DNA from: Polyangia bacterium | Lineage (GTDB): Bacteria; Myxococcota_A; Polyangia; Polyangiales; Sandaracinaceae | Assembly: GCA_030426845.1 (NCBI GenBank) | Contig: JAUHXR010000001.1 | Location: forward strand, 1 to 64,000 | DNA: 64,000 bases | Reading direction: 5' to 3' | In this document: positions 28,834 to 36,820 of the stretch, piece after piece | How the letters are laid out: every line of letters starts with the position of its first letter | Numbering within the stretch: the first letter of the stretch is position 1 | Made by a program: the position numbers and the translations under genes | The notes under the pieces: generated by a model | Databases searched by the model: none | What the model was told of the DNA's origin: nothing | Seen by the model: only the letters and a program-made list of their open reading frames with translations

Positions 28834-29562
28834 CTACTCCTCCTCTTCGGGCGCGCCCGCCGCCGCGACGGGCTCCTCGAGCTCGGCGATCTGCTCGACC
28901 GCGCGGCCGTCACGAAAGACCCAGCTGTAGCGGACCTCGCCCTCGCGCGCGTCGGGCCGCCACGAAGCCGGATCGCAGAGGCGGGCCCGCTCGATCGAGA
29001 CGAGGCGGTCGGCCTCGTGGATGTCGCCGACGCCGACCTCCGTACGGAACCCCGTCTCCTCGCGGAGCTCGCGGGCGAACCGCTCCCAGCGCGGGCCGAG
29101 GCGCTTCTCGAGGCGCTCGAGCTCGCGGCGCTCGTCGGTGGCCTGCCAGCGCCGCTGCGCCTCGGCCTCCGCCTTCGCCTTGCGGGCTCGGGTCAGCACG
29201 CCGACCGCGACCCCGAGCACCGCGAGGCTGCCGGTCGCGGGCAGCACCACGTCGGGGAGGTAGTCGAGCAGCGCGCCCACGCTGAGCCCGCCCCCGACGG
29301 TGAGCAGCACCCCGGCCGGCTCGTAGCGCGTCATCCAGCCGCCGGAGACCTCGGCCGCAGCGCGCGCCTCGTGGAGCGCCTCGAGCCGCGCGAGCGTCGC
29401 CTCGGACACGCCGACCTCGACGACCTTCGCCTCGAGGTAGGGGCTCTCCGCCGACAGCTCGGTGCCGGGCGTACGCACGTCCCCCGGCTCGAGGCGACGC
29501 CACACGACGAGCCTCCGGACCACCTGGGGCTCGCCCGAGCCGTCGATCGCGATGGGCGCCAC
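28834..29562 (-). CDS. hypothetical membrane protein
   Basis: 242 aa; not recognised. Two adjacent hydrophobic segments (AGVLLTVGGGLSVGALLDYL and VVLPATGSLAVLGVAVGVLT) form a hairpin in the membrane, with a basic, helical, possibly coiled-coil cytoplasmic part after them (ARKAKAEAEAQRRWQ, ERRELERLEKRLG) and an acidic end. The GTG start follows a TAGGCT element by six bases, so it likely has its own promoter although it lies 12 bases after the NUDIX gene. Confidence 0.6.
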   Translation of the reverse strand: MAPIAIDGSGEPQVVRRLVVWRRLEPGDVRTPGTELSAESPYLEAKVVEVGVSEATLARLEALHEARAAAEVSGGWMTRYEPAGVLLTVGGGLSVGALLDYLPDVVLPATGSLAVLGVAVGVLTRARKAKAEAEAQRRWQATDERRELERLEKRLGPRWERFARELREETGFRTEVGVGDIHEADRLVSIERARLCDPASWRPDAREGEVRYSWVFRDGRAVEQIAELEEPVAAAGAPEEEE

Positions 29563-29568
29563 GAGGCG

Positions 29569-29574
29569 AGCCTA
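29569..29574 (-). promoter_or_regulatory. -10 element TAGGCT before the 29562 gene
   Basis: On the minus strand TAGGCT is followed by six bases and the GTG at 29562. It begins directly at the upstream NUDIX stop codon, giving an internal promoter in the nadA-NUDIX cluster. Confidence 0.5.
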
Positions 29575-30135
29575 TCAGCCGCGCAGCGCCTCGAAGAGGA
29601 TCTGCAGCATCCGGTAGGTCAGGCCCCAGACCACGCGCTCGCCTACCGCGTAGCCCGGGAACCGCATGGCCTGGCCCTTCCAGACGAGCGGGTACTCCGT
29701 GTCGCGCGCGCCGCTCAGGAGCGACGGCAGGTCTACCCAGAAGACGTCGGCGACCTCGTAGTTCGGCTGCAGCTCGGGGAGCGTGTCGACCGCGTAGACG
29801 AAGGGCCGCACCACCAGCCCGGTCGTGTGGGTCGGCACGTCGTCGAGCTGGCCGAGGGGCTCGCCGTAGGCCGTCAGGTCGAGGCCGAGCTCCTCGCGCG
29901 TCTCGCGCTCGGCGGTGAACCGCAGGTTGGGATCGGTCGCGTCGTGCCGGCCGCCAGGGAACGCGAGGTGCCCCGACCAGGGATCGCCCGGGTGCTCGGC
30001 GCGCTGGATGAAGAGGATCTCCGGCTGCTCGCGCTGGCGCAGCACCGCGGCGACCGCGGCTCGCGGCTCTCCGCTGGGCCGCGGGGTGACGCGCGCGATG
30101 CGCGAGCGGACGAGGCTCAGGTCGATCGCGCTCAC
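29575..30135 (-). CDS. NUDIX hydrolase, CoA-pyrophosphatase type
   Basis: 186 aa. The Nudix box is GGRHDATDPNLRFTAERETREELGL, the longer spacing used by the NudL/CoA diphosphatase group (quoted here only by its ends: GGRHD and RETREELGL, about residues 61-85). An upstream segment ILFIQRAEHPGDPWSGHLAF matches the UPF0035-type motif of that group. It probably cleaves CoA or acyl-CoA to phosphopantetheine and 3',5'-ADP. The GTG overlaps the nadA stop by four bases, so the two cofactor-related genes are coupled. Confidence 0.85.
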   Translation of the reverse strand: MSAIDLSLVRSRIARVTPRPSGEPRAAVAAVLRQREQPEILFIQRAEHPGDPWSGHLAFPGGRHDATDPNLRFTAERETREELGLDLTAYGEPLGQLDDVPTHTTGLVVRPFVYAVDTLPELQPNYEVADVFWVDLPSLLSGARDTEYPLVWKGQAMRFPGYAVGERVVWGLTYRMLQILFEALRG

Positions 30136-31619
30136 GAGCCCGCGCGTTCCTCCCCCGGCTCCGCCGCCTCGCTCGTCAACAGGGCGTGCCTCGTCTGCAC
30201 GTCGGTCACGAGGGCCGCGGGGAGTCGGCCGAGCCGCTGGAACGCCCGCATGTGGAGGATCGGCTCGCCGCCGATGTCGGCGGCGGTGCGCCCCGCGACG
30301 AGCTCGGTGTAGGTGTGCGGGTGGAACCGCGACAGGTCGTCGTCGGCCGCGCCGATCGCGCGGACCACGCCGAGGAGCGCGTCGAGGCTGTTCATCTTCA
30401 TGTAGGGGCAGGTCGCGCAGCCGCCCGCCGTGGTGCAGCCCTCGCCGCCGCTGACCCCCGGCAGGATCTGGAGCTCGCTCTCAGGCGCCTGGGACACCGC
30501 CTCGGCCGCGACCGGGAAGACGATCTCGACCTCGACCCCGCTGCCCGCGTGGGCCTCGAGGTGGCGCCGCACCGCGTTGACGATCGAGGTGATCATCCCC
30601 GCCTCGGTGCCGAGCACGAAGCGCAGGCGGCCCGCCTCGCCGGTCGCGATCTGCGCCTCCACCTTGCGCTCGATGAACGCGAGGATGTTGCTCGTCGAGC
30701 CCGCGACCCCGGCGTCGGCCGCGCGCTGGCGCTCGAGCGCGACCTCGAACATCTCGCCGGGCACCTCGAGGTGTGCGCTCACGAAGGCGTCGGCGTAGTC
30801 CTCGCGCACCTGCTGCGCGACCTGGTCGCCGAACATGTGGTGCACGACGCAGACGCCCTGCTCGAAGAAGTGGAAGCGCTCGAGCAGCGCGCGCACCGAG
30901 GCGGCGTCGTGCTCCGGGTGGATCGCCTTGATCTGCGCGTCGTCGAGGTCCGCGAGCGTCGTGAAGAGCCGCTGGAGATTGCGGCCCATGTAGGTGTCCG
31001 GACCGAAGAAGATCTCGACGCCCTCGACCTGCGCGGCCGCGGTGAGCACCGTCTTGACCACGTTGCTGCTCGTGCACGTGATGGTCGGAACGAGCGCGTG
31101 GGCCTTGGCCTTCGTGCGGAGGCTCGTGTTGATGTAGACGACGTGGAGCGCGTTCGGGGTGCGCGACGCCTCGGTGAGGTAGGCGCCGTAGGCCTTCGCC
31201 TCGGCGCTCTCGGCGAGCGAGCAGCCGATCGGATCGGCGGCCACGCGGTAGACCGGCACGCCCGAGTGCCCGCCGGCGTCGAGCATCGCGCGCGCGTTCT
31301 CGCTCATGAAGTCGACCCCGAGCACGATGATGTGCTCGCAGCCGCCCTCGACCATCGCGGTCGCGGCGTCGGCCATGGCGAGCGAGTCGCTGATGTGCAC
31401 GTGCGGGTGCTCGCAGGCGCTCAGCACGCCCTGCAGCTCGGGGTCCATGTAGAAGTGCGCGACCACCCCGATGCGCTTCTCGGAGAGCAGCGCGTCGAGC
31501 TCCTCCACGACCTTGGGCTGCGGTCGCAGGAACTCGGCCTGGGCCTCGGCGAACGCGCCCTGGGGCACGAAGGCGTCCTCGGTGATCAGCAGCGACGGAA
31601 ACGGCGGTCGAGAGGTCAT
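30132..31619 (-). CDS. nadA: quinolinate synthase, long form
   Basis: 495 aa, much longer than the about 350 aa enzyme of Escherichia coli. It condenses iminoaspartate with dihydroxyacetone phosphate in NAD synthesis. The three cluster ligands known from E. coli map to Cys133 (IGCSLAES), Cys257 (GVCVVHHMF) and Cys404 (CATCPYMKMN), with extra Cys at 395 and 401. VAHFYMDPE, HISDSLAMAD, NTSLRTKAKAH and GSTSNI are all conserved. Length is gained at the N-terminus, in insertions and in a C-terminal tail. No nadB or nadC is nearby. The ATG at 31619 follows a TAGGAT element by seven bases. Confidence 0.95.
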   Translation of the reverse strand: MTSRPPFPSLLITEDAFVPQGAFAEAQAEFLRPQPKVVEELDALLSEKRIGVVAHFYMDPELQGVLSACEHPHVHISDSLAMADAATAMVEGGCEHIIVLGVDFMSENARAMLDAGGHSGVPVYRVAADPIGCSLAESAEAKAYGAYLTEASRTPNALHVVYINTSLRTKAKAHALVPTITCTSSNVVKTVLTAAAQVEGVEIFFGPDTYMGRNLQRLFTTLADLDDAQIKAIHPEHDAASVRALLERFHFFEQGVCVVHHMFGDQVAQQVREDYADAFVSAHLEVPGEMFEVALERQRAADAGVAGSTSNILAFIERKVEAQIATGEAGRLRFVLGTEAGMITSIVNAVRRHLEAHAGSGVEVEIVFPVAAEAVSQAPESELQILPGVSGGEGCTTAGGCATCPYMKMNSLDALLGVVRAIGAADDDLSRFHPHTYTELVAGRTAADIGGEPILHMRAFQRLGRLPAALVTDVQTRHALLTSEAAEPGEERAGS

Positions 31620-31626
31620 GGGTCGG

Positions 31627-31632
31627 ATCCTA
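31627..31632 (-). promoter_or_regulatory. -10 element TAGGAT of the nadA operon
   Basis: On the minus strand TAGGAT ends seven bases before the nadA ATG. CCGACC lies 17 bases further upstream and could serve as a -35. No Shine-Dalgarno sequence. Confidence 0.5.
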
Positions 31633-31677
31633 AGGCCAACGAGGGCGCGGGTCGGGGGGAGATCGCGAGGGGGCCGG

Positions 31678-31884
31678 TCAGCTCCGGGCCTGGCGCTTGA
31701 GGAAGGTGACGAGGATGGCCACGAGCACCAGCGTGATCGGCCCGCCCCACGTCGTGAAGAGCAGGCGCTGGGTCACGTCGCCGTCGAGACCGGTGAAGTC
31801 GAACATGGCGGTGAACACCGCCGCGCCGAGCAGGCCCAGGCCCGCGAGCGTCCAGTAGAGCCAGAGCGGCAGGCGCAGGCTCAC
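31678..31884 (-). CDS. small two-span membrane protein
   Basis: 68 aa; not recognised. Two hydrophobic helices (LWLYWTLAGLGLLGAAVFTA and ITLVLVAILVTFL) are joined by a short acidic loop, ending in KRQARS. The GTG at 31884 overlaps the stop of the aldo-keto reductase by four bases (GTGA), which fixes the start and makes it the last gene of the peroxiredoxin operon. Short proteins of this kind are often missed; the overlap is the main support. Confidence 0.6.
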   Translation of the reverse strand: MSLRLPLWLYWTLAGLGLLGAAVFTAMFDFTGLDGDVTQRLLFTTWGGPITLVLVAILVTFLKRQARS

Positions 31885-32891
31885 CCGCGCCCCCCGGGGC
31901 GCCGCAGGACGGTCGCGTAGTCCGCGCCGCTCCCCTCCTCGTTGCGGTCGGTCGCGGGCGGCGGCGGCGCGCTGAGCGCGGTGATCTCGGCGTAGAGCGC
32001 GTCGTCGAGCTCGAGCTCGGCCGCGGCGAGGGCGGGCTCGAGCTGCGCGACGGAGCGGCCGCCGATCAGCGGGCAGGTGACGGCCGGGTGCCGCGCGACC
32101 CAGGCCACCGCGAGGGTCACTGGGTGCACGCCGCGGGCCTGCGCGAGAGCGGTGAACCGGCCGGCGAGATCGAAGTGATCGCCGTAGCGCGTCGCGTACA
32201 TGTCGTTGTCGACGATGCGTCCGGCGCCGGGGCGCGCCTCGCGGGTGTACTTGCCGCTGAGGAGGCCGCCGCCGAGGGGGCTGTACGGCGTGACGGCGAC
32301 GCCCTCGGAGGCGGCCATCGGGAGCAGCTCGATCTCGGCGGTCCGCTTGGCGAGGTTGTACATCGGCTGGATCGCGGCGATGCGCGCCCAGCCCCGCGCC
32401 GCCTGGACGCCGAGCGCCTTGGCGACCTGCCACGCCGCGAAATTGCTCGCGGCGGGGTAGAGGATCTTGCCGGCGAGGACGAGGCGCTCGAGGGCGCGCA
32501 GGCTCTCCTCGAGCGGGGTCGCGTCGTCGAAGCGGTGCAGGAAGAAGACGTCGACGCGGTCGGTCCCGAGGCGCCGCAGGCTCGCCTCCACCGCGCGCTC
32601 GAGGTGGTAGCGCGAGCTGCCGCGATCGTTGGGCCCGTCGCCCATCGGGAAGTACGCCTTGGTCGCGATCACGACCTCGTCGCGGTGCTCGCGGGTGAGC
32701 GCGCCGAGGATCCGCTCGCTCTCGCCGCGGTTGTAGACGTCCGCGGTGTCGAAGAGGACGACGCCGGCGTCGCGGGCGCGCGCGTAGATGCGGGCCGCCT
32801 CGTCGCGATCGGCCTCGCCGCCGAACGACATCGTGCCGAGCGCGAGGCTCGAGACCTTGAGGCCGGTCGCGCCGAAGGGGACGACGCGCAT
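31881..32891 (-). CDS. aldo/keto reductase
   Basis: 336 aa, standard (beta/alpha)8 length. The catalytic tetrad can be placed: Asp in FDTADVYN with its Tyr, Lys in VIATKAY, and His in FFLHRFDD. NADPH-binding elements GGRSVAQLE and VTPYSPLGGGLLSGKY are present. Group closest to general potassium-channel-beta/YakC-like oxidoreductases acting on aldehydes. The ATG shares one base with the peroxiredoxin stop. The pair with an exported peroxiredoxin suggests a role in handling peroxide- or lipid-derived aldehydes. Confidence 0.9.
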   Translation of the reverse strand: MRVVPFGATGLKVSSLALGTMSFGGEADRDEAARIYARARDAGVVLFDTADVYNRGESERILGALTREHRDEVVIATKAYFPMGDGPNDRGSSRYHLERAVEASLRRLGTDRVDVFFLHRFDDATPLEESLRALERLVLAGKILYPAASNFAAWQVAKALGVQAARGWARIAAIQPMYNLAKRTAEIELLPMAASEGVAVTPYSPLGGGLLSGKYTREARPGAGRIVDNDMYATRYGDHFDLAGRFTALAQARGVHPVTLAVAWVARHPAVTCPLIGGRSVAQLEPALAAAELELDDALYAEITALSAPPPPATDRNEEGSGADYATVLRRPGGRG

Positions 32892-33502
32892 CAGTGCACC
32901 AGATCGGCGATCGCGCGCAGCACCTCGTCGGCGTGCACCGCGGGATCGACCAGGTCGAAGACCTGATGGACCGTGCCGTCCTCGGTGATGAGGAAGGTGA
33001 CTCGCCGCGCGTGGCCGCCCTCGGTGTCGACGCCGTAGGCGCGCGCGAGCGACCCGTCGACGTCGGCGAGGAGCGGGAACGGCAGCTCGTGCTCCTCCGC
33101 GAACGCGCGGTGCGACTCCACGTCGTCCATCGACACGCCGTAGACGCGCGCCCCCGCCTCCTCGTAACGGTTCCACGAGTCGCGGAACGCGCAGGCCTCG
33201 GTCGTGCAGCCCGGCGTCGCGTCGCGCGGGTAGAAGTAGAGCACCACGGGGTGCCCGGCCTCCGCCGCGAGGGTGCGCAGGGCGCCCGTCTGGTCGGGCA
33301 GCGAGAAGTCCGGCGCGCGCGTGCCCGCCGTGATCAAGCGGGTGACCGCCGGATCGATCTCCTCGTCCTCGATGTCCTCGCGGGCCGCCGGCGCGGCCTC
33401 GTCGCCCTCCGCCGCGGTCGTCTCCGTCGTCGCGCTCGGCTCGCTCGTCCCGCCGCCGCAGGCCGCGAGCACGAGCGCCAGGCTCATCCAGCTCCAACGC
33501 AT
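32891..33502 (-). CDS. exported lipoprotein peroxiredoxin (BCP/PrxQ type)
   Basis: 203 aa. The first 15 residues form a signal with lipobox LVLAAC, followed by an acidic, Thr-rich linker, then a complete peroxiredoxin domain: APDFSLPDQ, YFYPRDATPGCTTEACAFRD with the peroxidatic Cys and a resolving Cys five residues later, as in the PrxQ/BCP group. It reduces hydroperoxides with a thiol donor. BCP proteins are normally cytoplasmic, so a lipoprotein form points to defence in the periplasm or at the outer membrane. First gene of an overlapping three-gene operon. Confidence 0.88.
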   Translation of the reverse strand: MRWSWMSLALVLAACGGGTSEPSATTETTAAEGDEAAPAAREDIEDEEIDPAVTRLITAGTRAPDFSLPDQTGALRTLAAEAGHPVVLYFYPRDATPGCTTEACAFRDSWNRYEEAGARVYGVSMDDVESHRAFAEEHELPFPLLADVDGSLARAYGVDTEGGHARRVTFLITEDGTVHQVFDLVDPAVHADEVLRAIADLVH

Positions 33503-33547
33503 GGTTCGGCTATGGCGCCGCCGGCTGCCGAGCGCCAGCCGGCGCGG

Positions 33548-33576
33548 TTGCTGGCGCGCGGCGCGCGAGGTAATCC
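33548..33576 (+). promoter_or_regulatory. promoter TTGCTG-N17-TAATCC of miaE, leaderless
   Basis: TTGCTG (33548-33553), 17 bases, TAATCC (33571-33576), then six bases to the GTG at 33583. Same geometry and same -35 hexamer as the promoter at 18325. Confidence 0.55.
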
Positions 33577-33582
33577 GCCCCC

Positions 33583-34158
33583 GTGCTCAAGCTGCGCTAC
33601 GCGACCCCGGCGGCCTGGGTGGACGTCGTCGAGGCCGACCTCGTGGGCTTCCTCCAGGACCACGCGGCCAACGAGCACCGCGTGTCCCGCTCCGCCCTCA
33701 GCCTCGCGCTCCAGTTCCCCGAGCGCCGTGAGCTGGTCGACGCGATGGTCGACGTCTCGATGGAGGAGCTCGAGCACTTCAAGCTCGTCTACGAGCTGCT
33801 CAAGGCGCGCGGCGCGAGCCTCGGCCAGGAGCACCCGGACCCCTACATGCGCCAGCTGCGCAAGCGGTTGGCGGACCCGGACCGCGAGGTCTGGCTCCTC
33901 CACCGGCTGGTGCTCTTCGCGATCGTGGAGCGTCGCGGCTACGAGCGCTTCGCGATGCTCGGCGACGGCCTGTCCGATCCGTCGCTGCGGGACACCTACC
34001 AGGAGCTCGCGCGCAGCGAGGCCCGCCACCACGCGCTCTACCTGCGGCTCGCGCGGCAGTACTTCGACGCCGCCCTCGTCGACGAGCGGCTCGAGCGCTT
34101 CCTCGACATCGAGGCCGAGGTGATGCGCGGCCAGCCGCTGGGGCCGTCGCTCCACTGA
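33583..34158 (+). CDS. miaE: tRNA-(ms2io6A) hydroxylase
   Basis: 191 aa. Ferritin-like di-iron enzyme that hydroxylates the isopentenyl side chain of ms2i6A37 in tRNA. Iron ligands are visible as Glu/His pairs in DHAANEHRVSR, SMEELEHFKLVYE, AIVERRGYERF and ARSEARHHALYL. The family signature DHANCE/KKAA at the start is varied here as DHAANEHRVSRSAL. The GTG is fixed by a promoter ending six bases upstream. It stands alone, opposite the peroxiredoxin operon. Confidence 0.88.
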   Translation: MLKLRYATPAAWVDVVEADLVGFLQDHAANEHRVSRSALSLALQFPERRELVDAMVDVSMEELEHFKLVYELLKARGASLGQEHPDPYMRQLRKRLADPDREVWLLHRLVLFAIVERRGYERFAMLGDGLSDPSLRDTYQELARSEARHHALYLRLARQYFDAALVDERLERFLDIEAEVMRGQPLGPSLH

Positions 34159-34166
34159 GCGGCTCA

Positions 34167-34179
34167 GGCCCGAAGGGCC
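34167..34179 (+). terminator. small GGCCC-GAA-GGGCC hairpin after miaE
   Basis: A perfect 5-bp stem with a GAA loop lies eight bases after the miaE stop. A G-run rather than a T-run follows, so its role in termination is uncertain. Confidence 0.3.
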
Positions 34180-34290
34180 GCTTGGGGGGTTCGCGCCCGA
34201 GGAGTCGCCGCCGTATCCCGGGGGCCAGGCCGCGAACCCGTTCCCGCAAGGGCGGGCGCCGGGTTAACCTCGCGGTCCACTCAGCGAGAT

Positions 34291-34295
34291 GGAGG
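34291..34295 (+). promoter_or_regulatory. Shine-Dalgarno GGAGG deciding the 34300 start
   Basis: GGAGG precedes overlapping GTG (34297) and ATG (34300) codons. The spacing is one base to the GTG and four to the ATG, so the ATG is preferred. A TAACCT -10-like element lies at 34265-34270. Confidence 0.55.
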
Positions 34296-34299
34296 CGTG

Positions 34300-34839
34300 A
34301 TGACGAAGAAGACCGGATGGATGTTGGCCGGAGCCGCTCTGCTCAGTGCGCTGATGGTGCTCGTCGGGCAGTCGCCCTCCACCGCCCAGGGGCGCCTCCT
34401 CATCGGCGGCTCGCGCTCGAACTTCGGCACGAACGGGCTCCGCGGCGGCTTCATGCCCGACCCCTTCAACGTCAACATCCGTTCCGGCGGCAACATCGAC
34501 GTCAGCCGCATGAGCCTCTCGCCCGGCTGCCGCGGCTACGTCACCGCGCAGCCCGACTACATCCTGAACTACAGCCAGGCGGCGTCCTTCGTCCGCTTCT
34601 ACTTCACGTCCAACGACCAGCGCGCGCCCCGCAACCAGCGCGACACGACGCTCGTGATCAACGACGCGCGCGGCAACTGGCACTGCGACGACGACGGCGG
34701 CGGCAACTTCAACCCGATGGTCGACATCGACAACCCGCCGAGCGGTCAGTACGACATCTGGGTCGGCACCTACGACGGCAGCGGGCAGTACGTCGACGGC
34801 GTCCTGCACGTCACCGAGCTGCGCGCGAACCGCCCCTAG
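34300..34839 (+). CDS. secreted beta-sandwich (PPC-like) protein
   Basis: 179 aa. Signal peptide (MLAGAALLSALMVLVGQSPSTAQ) with probable cleavage after TAQ. The mature part starts with an Asn/Gly-rich segment and then has a pattern typical of pre-peptidase C-terminal-like beta-sandwiches: YFTSNDQRAPRNQ, TTLVINDARGNWHCDDDGG, GQYDIWVGTYDG. Such modules occur at the ends of secreted peptidases; here it is free-standing. Two Cys could form a disulfide. A strong ribosome-binding site and a leader suggest high expression. Confidence 0.65.
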   Translation: MTKKTGWMLAGAALLSALMVLVGQSPSTAQGRLLIGGSRSNFGTNGLRGGFMPDPFNVNIRSGGNIDVSRMSLSPGCRGYVTAQPDYILNYSQAASFVRFYFTSNDQRAPRNQRDTTLVINDARGNWHCDDDGGGNFNPMVDIDNPPSGQYDIWVGTYDGSGQYVDGVLHVTELRANRP

Positions 34840-34857
34840 TCACGGGAACCCGCGTCC

Positions 34858-35628
34858 GTGCCTGGCCTCGCGGTCGTCGTCGCGCACCCCGACGACGAGA
34901 CCTTCGGCTTCGCGGGCACCGTCCGCGCGTGGACCCTCGCCGGGGGCGACGCCGCCATCCTCGCGCTCACCCGCGGTGAGGCGGGCGTCGATCGGCGAGG
35001 CGGACGGCGGGGGGAGACCCTCGGTGAGGCGCGCGCCCGGGAGCTCGGGCGGAGCGCCTCCGTCCTCGGGGCGAGCGCGGAGGCGTTCGGGTTCCCGGAC
35101 GGCGCGCTGCGCGCGGACGACGCGCTCGTCTCCGCGATCGCGGTCTGGCTCGGCGATCGGCGACCGCAGGTCGTCCTCACCTTTGGCCCGGACGGCGCCT
35201 ACGGCCACCGCGACCACCTCGCGTGCACCCGCGCGCTCGACCGCGCGCTCGACCGCGCGCTCGACCGTGCGAACGATGCTTCGGCGGGGGTGACGGTCCT
35301 CCACGCGGCGTTCGCGCCCGGGGTCTTCGCCGCGGTGCACCGCGCGATGCGGCGCCACGCGCCGGCGCTCCTCGCGATCGACGACCCGGCCCGCCTCGGG
35401 CGCGCCGGCGCCGACTACGCGGTCGACGTGCGGCCGCATCGGGAGGCGAAGCGGGCCTCGGTCGCCGCGCACGAGACCCAGCTCGCGGGCGGCGATCCCG
35501 GCTCGTTCCTCGGGCGTGGCTTCCTCGAGGCGCACCTCGACGAGGAGCGCTTCGTCCACCACCGCGGGCCGCCCCTCGAGCACCCCTTCTGGCGAGCGGC
35601 GAGGCTCCGGTGCGCGTCCTCCACCTGA
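34858..35628 (+). CDS. PIG-L/LmbE-family deacetylase
   Basis: 256 aa. Zinc motif AHPDDE (His10, Asp12, Asp13) and the second motif DGAYGHRDH carry the metal ligands of the GlcNAc-deacetylase family, which removes acetyl from N-acetylglucosamine linked to a lipid, inositol or malate. The GTG start is 18 bases after the previous stop. Its last 19 bases overlap the start of a GT4 glycosyltransferase, so the two act together, probably on one glycoconjugate. The repeat ALDRALDRALDR in the middle comes from a 12-bp DNA repeat. Confidence 0.85.
   Translation: MPGLAVVVAHPDDETFGFAGTVRAWTLAGGDAAILALTRGEAGVDRRGGRRGETLGEARARELGRSASVLGASAEAFGFPDGALRADDALVSAIAVWLGDRRPQVVLTFGPDGAYGHRDHLACTRALDRALDRALDRANDASAGVTVLHAAFAPGVFAAVHRAMRRHAPALLAIDDPARLGRAGADYAVDVRPHREAKRASVAAHETQLAGGDPGSFLGRGFLEAHLDEERFVHHRGPPLEHPFWRAARLRCASST
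35231..35266 (+). repeat. 12-bp tandem repeat (3 copies) inside the deacetylase gene
   Basis: Three exact copies of gcgcgctcgacc encode RALD repeats directly after the catalytic GHRDH motif. Expansion would lengthen a surface helix in frame. Confidence 0.9.
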
Positions 35629-36710
35629 CGCGAGACTACCCGCCCCGGAGCAACGGCGGGCTCTCGGTAGCCGTCCCCGCGCTGGTGGCGGCGGGACGGG
35701 AGCGCGGCGTGGAGGCGCGGATCGCCTCGTTCGACGCGTGGCGTCCGCGAGGCGGGCACCGCACCGTGCCCTCGATCGCCGACACGCCGGCCGTCGTCCG
35801 GCTGCGCGCCCCCGACGACCTGCCGCGTCTCCACGCGCGGGCGCGCGCGTTCGAACCCGACGTCGTCCATGTGCACGACGCGTTGCTCTTCGAGGAGGCG
35901 CGGCGGCTCGCCCGACCGGTCGTCTTCCACGCCCACGTCCTCCAGGGCGCGCTGCGCCGGCTGCGCGGCCTCGACGCGCCGACGCGGAGCGAGGAGGCGG
36001 AGGCCGTCGCGATCCGCGAGGCCACGGTCGTCCTCGCCCCGACCGAGGCCGCCGCCTCCGCCGTCGCGCGCGAGGACGTCCGCGTCGTTCCCTTCGCGGT
36101 GGCGCTCCCCCCTCCGCTCCCCGAAGGCGCGCGCCTGGCGGAGGGACCGATCCTGTTCGTCGGCCGCTTCGCCGACGTCAAGGGCGTAGCCGAGCTGTTC
36201 GCCGCGATCGGCCTCGTCACGCGCGCCCGCCCCGGCGCGCGCTTCGTCGTCGCCGGCGGGCTCCCCGACAACCCGCGGGCCGAGCGACGCTGGCGCGAGC
36301 GCTTCCTGCGCGAGGCCGGCCCCAACGGCGAGGCGGCCACTCGCTTCGCCGGGTGGTGCGACCGCGCGGCGCTCGATGCGCTGTACCGCGACGCGGCGCT
36401 GCTCGTCGCCCCGAGCTGGACGGAGACCTTCGGCCTGGCGGTCGCGGAGGCGATGGCCCACGGGGTGCCGATCGTCGCGAGCGACGTGCCCGCGCTCCGC
36501 GAGCGGGTGCCGCCCGACGCCGGGCGGCTCGTCCCCCCGCGCGACCCGACCGCGCTCGCGGACGCGATCCTCGAGCTGCTCGCGGCCCCTCCCGAGCGCG
36601 CGCGGCTCGGCGCCGGCGCCCGCGCCGCGGCGGCCGGCTGGGCTGGCTCGGTCGCGGCGCCGCTCCACGCGGCCTACCTCGCGGCGGCCGCCGGGGGCGC
36701 CCCCCGGTAG
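35610..36710 (+). CDS. GT4-family glycosyltransferase
   Basis: 366 aa. GT-B fold: N-terminal acceptor domain starting RVLHLTRDYPPRSNGGLSVA with the glycine loop, DVVHVHD, and HAHVLQG. The C-terminal donor domain has FVGRFADVKGV, VVAGG and APSWTETFGLAVAEAMAHG, in which the E-x7-E motif binds the nucleotide-sugar. It transfers a sugar with retention. The GTG at 35610 lies within the 3' end of the deacetylase gene. A glycosyltransferase/deacetylase pair makes a glucosamine-containing product likely; no third gene of a thiol pathway is present. Confidence 0.88.
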   Translation: MRVLHLTRDYPPRSNGGLSVAVPALVAAGRERGVEARIASFDAWRPRGGHRTVPSIADTPAVVRLRAPDDLPRLHARARAFEPDVVHVHDALLFEEARRLARPVVFHAHVLQGALRRLRGLDAPTRSEEAEAVAIREATVVLAPTEAAASAVAREDVRVVPFAVALPPPLPEGARLAEGPILFVGRFADVKGVAELFAAIGLVTRARPGARFVVAGGLPDNPRAERRWRERFLREAGPNGEAATRFAGWCDRAALDALYRDAALLVAPSWTETFGLAVAEAMAHGVPIVASDVPALRERVPPDAGRLVPPRDPTALADAILELLAAPPERARLGAGARAAAAGWAGSVAAPLHAAYLAAAAGGAPR

Positions 36711-36752
36711 ACGCAGGAGGCCAGCTCGACGACCGATCGCGGCCGGACGGCG

Positions 36753-36810
36753 AGCAGGTTGCTGCCACACCTCGCGGCGGCCGCTCGAAAGCCATTTGCG
36801 GCAACCTGCT
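36753..36810 (+). promoter_or_regulatory. 13-bp inverted repeat upstream of the LamG lipoprotein gene
   Basis: AGCAGGTTGCTGC (36753-36765) is mirrored by GCGGCAACCTGCT (36798-36810), 12 of 13 pairs, with 32 bases between. The right arm overlaps the T of a TAGAGT -10-like element (36810-36815) five bases before the GTG at 36821. It is either an operator pair or a transcript hairpin. Confidence 0.45.
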
Positions 36811-36820
36811 AGAGTGCGGC

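Noticed and set aside
34858-36710. Deacetylase plus GT4 pair as bacillithiol or mycothiol biosynthesis
   Set aside because: No cysteine-adding enzyme (BshC or MshC-like) is nearby, and the glycosyltransferase N-terminus does not look like BshA. A general glycoconjugate role is safer.
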